Source: Sipunculus nudus | Taxonomy: Eukaryota; Annelida; Sipuncula; Golfingiida; Sipunculidae | Direction: 5' to 3' | Assembly (NCBI GenBank): GCA_026874595.1 | Contig: CM049318.1 | Span: 28,544,956-28,608,955 of the forward strand | DNA length: 64,000 nt | Shown here: piece after piece, positions 60,501-64,000 of the stretch | Position numbering within the stretch: position 1 is the first letter of the stretch | Layout: each line of letters starts with the position of its first letter | Translations under genes and position numbers: made by a program | The notes under the pieces: model-generated | Database searches by the model: none | Seen by the model: the letters and a program-made list of their open reading frames with translations, nothing else | What the model was told of the DNA's origin: nothing

Positions 60501-63043
60501 ATCAGACGACAGAGTAACTACTGCCGTAACAATGACAGATCAGACATCAGACACCAGAGTAACTACTGCCGTAACAATGACAGGTCATACGTCAGACGAC
60601 AGGGTTACTAAGCCCTTAACAATGACAGGTCAGAAATCAGACAACAAGGTAACTCCTAATGTAACAATGACAGGTCAGACATCAGACACCAGGGTAACTA
60701 CTGCCGTAACAATGACAGATCAAACATCAGAGAACTGGGTAACTACTGCCGTAACAATAACAGGTCAGACATCAGACGACAGTGTAACTACTGCCGTAAG
60801 AATGACAGGTCAGACAATAGACAACAGGGTAACTACTGCCGTAACAATGATAGGACAGACATCAGACGAAAGGGTAACAACTGCCGTAAGAATGACAGGT
60901 CAGACATCAGACGACATGGTAACTACTGCCGTAACAATAACAGGTCAGACATCAGACGACAGGGTAACTACTGCCGTAAGAATGACAGGTCAAACATCGG
61001 ACAACAGGGTAACTACTGCCGTAACAATGATAGGACAGACATCAGACGACAGGGTAACTACTGCCGTAAGAATGACAGGTCAGACATCAGACAACAGGGT
61101 AACTACTGCCGTAACAATGATAGGACAGACATCAGACGACAGGTTAACAAATGCCGTAACAATGACAGGTCAGACATCAGACGACAGAGTAACTACTGCC
61201 GTAACAATGACAGATCAGACATCAGACACCAGGGTAACTACTGCCGTAACAATGACAGGTCATACGTCAGACGACAGGGTTACTAAGCCCTTAACAATGA
61301 CAGGTCAGAAATCAGACAACAAGGTAATTCCTAATGTAACAATGACAGGTCAGACATCAGACACCAGGGTAACTACTGCCGTACCAATGATAGATCAAAC
61401 ATCAGAGAACTGGGTAACTACTGCCGTAACAATAACAGGTCAGACATCAGACGACAGTGTAACTACTGCCGTAAGAATGACAGGTCAGACAATAGACAAC
61501 AGGGTAACTACTGCCGTAACAATGATAGGACAGACATCAGACGAAAGGGTAACAACTGCCGTAACAATGACAGGTCAGACATCAGACGACAGGGTAACTA
61601 CTGCCGTAACAATGACAGGTCAGACATCAGACGACAGGGTAACTAGTAACTACTGCCGTAAGAATGACAGGTCAAACATCAGACGACAGGGTAACTACAC
61701 CCGTAACAATGACAGGTCAAACATCATAGGACAGGGTAACTACTGCCGTAACAATGACAGGTCAAACATCAGACGACAGGGTAACTCCTAACGTAACAAT
61801 AACAGGTCAGACATCAGACACCAGGGTAACTACTGCCGTAACAATGACAGGTCAGACATCAGACGACAGGGTAACTACACCCGTAACAATGACAGGTCAA
61901 ACATCATAGGACAGGGTAACTACTGCCGTAATAAGAATAGGTGAGACACCAAACGACTTGGTAACTCGTAACGTAACAATAACAGGCGGAGACATCAAAC
62001 GACAGGGTCAATAATGAACAGGCGAAACGTCAAGTTAATCATGTGTAACAACATAGACACTAGGGAACTGGTTTGCTGGTCATGCATGTTACCAATAATG
62101 TTTTTAGAACCTTGATACATGGCATGCAATAAGAAAAGAAAATTTTCACATGCATAAGCAGAAGGGGGAGAATAAATCCAGTTTCGGGGCCGATGAGCAC
62201 ATTTCTGTTGTCTGTAATTCTTGTCAGTTAGATGATAATGACAGGACAAGAGCATGATGGGATAAATTGTGTATGAACAGAGGTATGTGCAAATATGCTT
62301 GAATTGAATGTATTCACAAATATGTTAACCATTTATAATATTACATTGGATAATACAGTATGATATTATATATTACACCAGCAATCTGCATTATAACGTA
62401 TGCAAGTCCCCGCCTCCTAATCGTTTGATGCTCCCAAAACCGTGATTGCATTCACTTACTCGGTCCATAAGTGACTGTACATTTGTGAATATTCTTAGAT
62501 GATGTTACTGAAACTATTCCTGGAATGACCAGAACATTTCATGAGGTTGCTGTCATGACTGCGCGAGTTTTGTTGTGAACACACAGACACACCATTACAC
62601 ACACACACACGTTGATGAACGCATACATTCTCCATGTCTAGGCAAATATATAATATAATAATATTTGTACATGAGGAGAGGATTAAACATATTTTTTTGT
62701 CCTGTTTACAAATCCTGTTTTTTGCAATACAATTCATATTTGTTCAATATAGATGAAGATAGAGAGAGAGAGAGAGAGTGAGAGTGAGATATAAAGAGGG
62801 ACTGGGAGATGACTCATCGCTCCTTTTGTTTTTTAATTATTTTATCTAGGTTACCAGTATTACCGTTTGGGTACTGGTTCCGGTGAGTATGAGACACGGA
62901 GAATTGATCCTTATTATCCCAAGTCGTTATCGGTATGGGGCGGCCTTCCAGCTAACGTCGACGCGTCTGTCCAGTGGAGTAACAAGAGAACCTACTTCTT
63001 TATAGGCGATGAATACTACAGATTTAACGACACAAGGCTGCGA
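33162..63043 (+). CDS. Furin-activated matrix metalloproteinase, 10 exons, 3' partial
   Basis: Ten exons (33162-33242, 39315-39444, 46406-46519, 48373-48473, 53847-54066, 55067-55225, 55942-56091, 57883-58022, 59181-59325, 62850-63043) join in phase to 478 codons with GT-AG borders. Order: signal peptide of about 20 residues; propeptide with the PRCGNPD cysteine switch (84-90); RKKR furin site (101-104); catalytic domain from Y105 with [18 protein letters not shown], then the zinc site [11 protein letters not shown] (225-235) and Met-turn M243; hinge 269-296 rich in Pro and Arg; C297 opening the hemopexin domain; blades to 478. The last blade and its closing Cys are right of the window, so secreted and membrane-anchored forms cannot be told apart. 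It is a zinc endopeptidase of extracellular matrix, processed in the Golgi by furin. The fibronectin inserts of gelatinases are absent. Introns make up about 95 percent of the span. Confidence 0.95.
33395..34130 (+). repeat. Degenerate short tandem repeat in MMP intron 1
   Basis: Variants of TTGGTTATCGTGTTACC (about 16-18 bp) recur throughout with T/G-rich composition. The units are too diverged for a clean count; several short frames are open through it by chance. Confidence 0.8.
34565..34840. repeat. TA-rich microsatellite in MMP intron 1
   Basis: Long stretches of (TA)n, TATATG and TATAGG variants, interrupted by ATTATATAAATAATAT. Confidence 0.9.
34841..35780. other. MMP intron 1, plain sequence
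   Basis: Intronic sequence between two repeat blocks. A poly-C/poly-A run lies at 35649-35672. Nothing else recognised. Confidence 0.4.
35800..37970 (+). repeat. 21-bp minisatellite, about 2.2 kb, with higher-order duplication
   Basis: The unit is ACATCTACTTCTACACCACGT and close variants, roughly 100 copies. Because 21 is divisible by three, several frames stay open for long stretches, reading TSTSTPR, HLLLHHV or IYFYTTY repeats on the plus strand and RGVEVDA on the minus strand. A stretch of about 330 bp at 35905-36240 recurs almost unchanged 1222 bp later (37127-37462). The last 300 bp are more diverged (TACTTGTACAGTAGGT types). I read this as non-coding satellite in MMP intron 1, not a gene. 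Confidence 0.93.
37971..39314. other. End of MMP intron 1
   Basis: AT-rich, with a (TA)n run at 38486-38511 and nothing else recognised. It ends at the exon 2 acceptor. Confidence 0.4.
39315..39444 (+). CDS. MMP exon 2: propeptide helices
   Basis: Acceptor TTGATTTCAG, donor GTACGG, phase 0 to 1. It encodes SYLQKHAYI and [18 protein letters not shown], the typical peptidoglycan-binding-like propeptide of MMPs. Confidence 0.93.
39788..40106 (-). mobile_element. MITE with AAGGTATGGTTCTCAGGC ends, copy 1
   Basis: The left end AAAGGTATGGTCCTCAAGCA pairs with the right end TGCCTGAGAACGAAACCTT. It carries CCGCCCGCG blocks near both ends and AT-rich DNA between. It is inverted relative to the copy at 58869. 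In MMP intron 2. Confidence 0.8.
40107..43471. other. MMP intron 2, mostly plain sequence
   Basis: No gene recognised. Near 42798-42902 an inverted pair (ATATTTCAGGTACTT and AAGTCCTGAAATAT) encloses about 75 bp and could be a small MITE. TA-rich stretches lie at 42910-43070. Confidence 0.35.
43472..44375. mobile_element. 904-bp foldback element
   Basis: The left arm 43472-43822 and right arm 44032-44375 are inverted copies of each other (about 350 bp each, roughly 90 percent identical by eye) around a 209-bp spacer. The outer ends read TATGGCGTGCCCACAGGCAC and, inverted, TATGGCACGCCCACAGGCAC. Short open frames in the two arms encode mirror-image related peptides, which is expected for a palindrome and is not evidence of a gene. 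No clear target duplication. Confidence 0.88.
45064..45108. repeat. (TA)n microsatellite
   Basis: An AT dinucleotide run after a CT-rich run (45043-45062), in MMP intron 2. Confidence 0.95.
45742..46065 (+). CDS. Unrecognised open frame with gene-like composition
   Basis: The frame is open from just after a TAA at 45739 to a TGA ending at 46065, 107 codons. The first ATG is at 45871, giving a 64-residue product [20 protein letters not shown] and onward, rich in Ser and Asp, ending in PGFWL. The part before the ATG reads [22 protein letters not shown] content and spread of serine codons look more gene-like than the flanks. I do not recognise the protein. It could be a terminal exon of a nested gene, a processed remnant, or chance. 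It lies in MMP intron 2, 340 bp before exon 3. Confidence 0.22.
   Translation, partial: NSSRLRPRFEQPVTSSLESNLKRVAVYACSCGCHRLLASISNYMARNYMRLMSKLPITSTDLNSPLYTPFTVSQTLSSEDDSSASLDQNTQSSSLLEHVDAQPGFWL
46195..46400 (+). mobile_element. 1.9-kb repeat, 3' fragment (copy 5)
   Basis: Ends GAACTGAGCGTCATGACCCG followed by CGGGTCACTTGTTT, the 3' signature of the family. The end lies about 5 bp before the first base of MMP exon 3. Confidence 0.65.
46406..46519 (+). CDS. MMP exon 3: cysteine switch and furin site
   Basis: Acceptor GTTTATCAG, donor GTAAGT, phase 1 to 1. It encodes [19 protein letters not shown] and then [10 protein letters not shown]. The acceptor's pyrimidine tract coincides with the 3' end of a 1.9-kb repeat fragment. 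Confidence 0.95.
46520..48372. other. MMP intron 3
   Basis: No gene recognised. Three short units of about 33 bp (GCGGCTTGTTCAGCATTCGT variants) lie at 47342-47430. There is a C/A homopolymer run at 46764-46790 and TATG-rich sequence near 47560. Confidence 0.45.
48373..48473 (+). CDS. MMP exon 4: start of catalytic domain
   Basis: Acceptor TACTTTTTAG, donor GTTAGT, phase 1 to 0. It encodes [13 protein letters not shown] and [15 protein letters not shown], the first strand and helix of the protease fold. Confidence 0.94.
48474..51513. other. MMP intron 4, first part
   Basis: Mostly plain sequence. Two TGACGTCA boxes lie at 49240-49247 and 49255-49262, and there is a (TA)n stretch near 50865. 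No gene recognised. Confidence 0.4.
49240..49262 (+). promoter_or_regulatory. Paired CRE-like sites in MMP intron 4
   Basis: Two perfect TGACGTCA octamers 15 bp apart (start to start), with a TGACGT half-site at about 49282. This is the consensus for CREB/ATF bZIP factors. Function is inferred; the cluster could be an intronic enhancer. Confidence 0.35.
51514..53720 (+). mobile_element. 2.2-kb member of the AGCTCAGCTGAC family with internal 340-bp tandem array (copy 6)
   Basis: Starts TTTAGCTCAGCTGACTGAAA with GTCCGTCTGTCC and ends AGTCAGCTGAGCGTCATGAC and CCATGGGTCCATTGTT, so it shares both ends with the 1.9-kb copies. Its interior is instead a tandem array of about 340-bp units: the anchor GAGACCTTTAA recurs at about 51867, 52207, 52542, 52880 and 53222. 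Each unit carries GGACCTAGAATCTTCATTCT, GGTCTCTGTTACCCATATCC and CTGGTGGCGCCACCTGT. No coding capacity. Confidence 0.85.
53847..54066 (+). CDS. MMP exon 5: structural Zn and Ca site
   Basis: Acceptor CATTTGTAG, donor GTAAGA, phase 0 to 1. It encodes [35 protein letters not shown] and [11 protein letters not shown]. These are the His and Asp ligands of the structural zinc and calcium in MMPs. Confidence 0.95.
54085..54560 (+). repeat. (CTGT/CTCT)n microsatellite in MMP intron 5
   Basis: Long mixed CTGTCTGTCTCTCT sequence ending in a short (TA)n and (GT)n run. It starts about 18 bp after the exon 5 donor. Confidence 0.93.
55067..55225 (+). CDS. MMP exon 6: catalytic zinc site
   Basis: Acceptor CTTTTGACAG, donor GTGAGT, phase 1 to 1. 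It encodes [15 protein letters not shown] with the Met-turn ALMAPFY and the closing [11 protein letters not shown]. All three zinc histidines and the catalytic Glu are intact. Confidence 0.96.
55226..55941. other. MMP intron 6
   Basis: A 716-bp intron with a G run at 55673-55687. No repeat family or gene recognised. Confidence 0.45.
55942..56091 (+). CDS. MMP exon 7: hinge and first hemopexin strand
   Basis: Acceptor TTATTCTGCAG, donor GTAAGA, phase 1 to 1. It encodes a Pro/Thr/Arg-rich linker, then [13 protein letters not shown] and RTYVFIG. The Cys is the expected partner of a later Cys beyond the window. Confidence 0.93.
56126..57882 (+). repeat. Tandem array of the exon 8 splice-acceptor junction (32-bp and 52-bp units)
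   Basis: The unit is TTGTAG|GTGACGTGTATTACCG plus TCTTGGTGTG. In the first 500 bp it is lengthened to 52 bp by an inserted TCTCAGTGGGTTTATTACCG. I estimate about 45-50 copies. The last copy is the real acceptor and first codons of exon 8 (57877-57898). Read in the exon 8 phase, a 32-bp unit encodes [10 protein letters not shown] and then the TAG of the next unit as stop. The array fills all but the first 35 bp of intron 7. Confidence 0.92.
57883..58022 (+). CDS. MMP exon 8: hemopexin blades 1-2
   Basis: Acceptor TTTTGTAG, donor GTGAGA, phase 1 to 0. It encodes [17 protein letters not shown] and then VPGYIDAAL and EIYLFK. Its first 16 bases and its acceptor are the unit of the tandem array that fills the preceding intron. 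Confidence 0.92.
58869..59144 (+). mobile_element. MITE with AAGGTATGGTTCTCAGGC ends, copy 2
   Basis: The left end AAGGTATGGTTCTCAGGC and right end GCCTGAGAACCATACCTT are exact inverted complements. CGGGCGG blocks lie inside each end and the middle is AT-rich. GGCC flanks both sides and may be part of a longer inverted repeat. It ends about 37 bp before MMP exon 9. Confidence 0.87.
59181..59325 (+). CDS. MMP exon 9: hemopexin blades 2-3
   Basis: Acceptor CGGTTTCAG, donor GTGAGA, phase 0 to 1. It encodes [29 protein letters not shown] and [13 protein letters not shown] ends about 37 bp upstream, and the 45-bp minisatellite starts about 40 bp downstream. Confidence 0.93.
59366..62015 (+). repeat. 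45-bp minisatellite in MMP intron 9 with 675-bp higher-order repeat
   Basis: The unit is ACAATGACAGGTCAGACATC followed by AGACGACAGGGTAACTACTG and CCGTA, about 58 copies. The 45-bp length keeps a frame open over hundreds of codons ([15 protein letters not shown] repeats at 59499-60299 and 60262-61791). I consider these by-products. A 15-unit block recurs: the rare variant AGGGTTACTAAGCCC is at 60601 and again at 61276, exactly 675 bp apart. Confidence 0.93.
62016..62849. other. End of MMP intron 9
   Basis: AT-rich with a short (CA)n run at 62593-62610 and a (GA)n run near 62762. No gene recognised. Confidence 0.4.
62850..63043 (+). CDS. MMP exon 10: hemopexin blades 3-4 (last in window)
   Basis: Acceptor TTTTATCTAG, donor GTAAGT, phase 1 to 0. 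It encodes [28 protein letters not shown] and [14 protein letters not shown]. No stop, so the gene continues to the right. Confidence 0.93.
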
Positions 63044-63418
63044 GTAAGTGTCTGATGAGAATAATATTATTATGCTTCACAACAAAGACATCATCATATG
63101 TTTTTGGATAATGCCATACATATATATTTCATCACATAAACATATAAAACTTTAAGCTTTAGTTGTAATCATTCACAATAGTAAAAAAAAACAAGAAACA
63201 ATATTGATGCAATAAATATTACTACTACTACTACTACTACTCCTTCATCTCTTACAACAAAATAATAAAAATAATAATAATAATATCAATAATAATAATA
63301 ATAATATTTGGATATTAATAATAGTGGGGTAGGGGAATGTTTCCGATATCATCTTGTTTGGAACATAATGTTTATCGTTTTGGAAGACTTACTGAGAATC
63401 TGGGACAAACGCTGAATA
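63044..63418. other. MMP intron 10, start
   Basis: Contains an (ACT)n run at 63219-63242 and (AAT)n near 63265-63306. Nothing else recognised. Confidence 0.45.
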
Positions 63419-63699
63419 CAGGGGCGTCAATATAGGGGGGATGGGGGGTATATATACCCCCCACCTTTTGTTAAGGGGGATGGTCAATGTAATCATCCCC
63501 CCCCCCACTTTTCAGAGATTAATATTATAAAATTGCGAATGAAATATATTAATAATTAGAATTAAAGACTTTGGATCCATCTAAACCTTGCTAAGAATTA
63601 AAAAATAGCTTATTTTCTAAATCATTATAATTAATTGAAATAAGATAAAATATATATATATTATAATTATTATATATATTTATATATATGTGTATATAT

Positions 63700-63754
<55 letters not shown>

Positions 63755-63830
63755 TTGAATGTCACTCAGAGACGTTGAAAAAGGTATATATATATATATA
63801 TATGGTTGAATGTCACTCAGAGACGTTGAA

Positions 63831-63881
<51 letters not shown>

Positions 63882-63916
63882 ATCCCCCCACCCTGAAAGA
63901 AAAATTGTCGCCACTG
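63419..63916. mobile_element. 498-bp hAT-type MITE with 8-bp target duplication
   Basis: The ends CAGGGGCGTCAAT and ATTGTCGCCACTG pair at 11 of 13 positions. GCTGAATA lies directly on both sides (63411-63418 and 63917-63924), the 8-bp duplication typical of hAT transposons. The interior holds C/G runs, long (TA)n tracts and a directly repeated TGGTTGAATGTCACTCAGAG block (about 63752 and 63803). No transposase. Confidence 0.87.
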
Positions 63917-64000
63917 GCTGAATACTCTATTATTCATTACTAATGGGCATATACAATAATTATTCGTAGCCCGAGGCTTGATTGGAACTGGTTGATCGGG

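Noticed and set aside
60262-61791. 509-codon open frame of 15-residue repeats
   Set aside because: It is produced by the 45-bp satellite in MMP intron 9. There is no signal peptide, no flanking gene structure and no non-repeat domain.

Overview
This is nuclear genomic DNA of an invertebrate animal, most likely a lophotrochozoan and probably a mollusc; a bivalve is my guess. The grounds are AT-rich sequence, multi-exon genes with GT-AG introns, a single-exon FMRFamide-receptor-like GPCR of a type that is expanded in molluscs, and a heavy load of tRNA-derived SINEs, MITEs and minisatellites. The species was not determined.

Three genes can be supported. (1) 2553-8797, minus strand: seven coding exons of GTDC1/QTMAN, the tRNA-queuosine mannosyltransferase. 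The start codon is present, but the last short C-terminal exon was not found and probably lies left of base 1. (2) 19833-21002, minus strand: an intact single-exon class A peptide GPCR of 389 residues. (3) 33162-63043, plus strand: ten coding exons of a furin-activated matrix metalloproteinase (signal peptide, cysteine-switch propeptide, RKKR site, zinc protease domain, proline-rich hinge, hemopexin blades). It has a TATA box just upstream, and its 3' end runs off the right edge. The three genes share no evident pathway.

Region by region: 1-8.8 kb is GTDC1, with a full-length 1.9-kb repeat, a SINE, a snap-back MITE and a degenerate second copy of exon 5 in its introns or 3' flank. 8.8-19.8 kb is intergenic, with a second 1.9-kb repeat, tandem repeats and a solo LTR. 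19.8-21.0 kb is the GPCR. 21.0-33.1 kb is intergenic, with SINEs, two CAG...CTG MITEs with 5-bp target duplications, and repeat fragments. 33.1-63.0 kb is the MMP gene, where about 1.4 kb of coding sequence is spread over 30 kb. Its introns are filled with minisatellites (21-bp, 32/52-bp and 45-bp units), a 0.9-kb foldback element and a 2.2-kb repeat that carries an internal 340-bp tandem array.

The most unusual observation is intron 7 of the MMP gene (56092-57882). It is almost entirely a tandem array whose unit is the intron-exon junction of exon 8 itself, so dozens of decoy 3' splice sites precede the real one, and each regular unit places an in-frame stop at the next unit's TAG. All calls come from reading the sequence; no database search was run.
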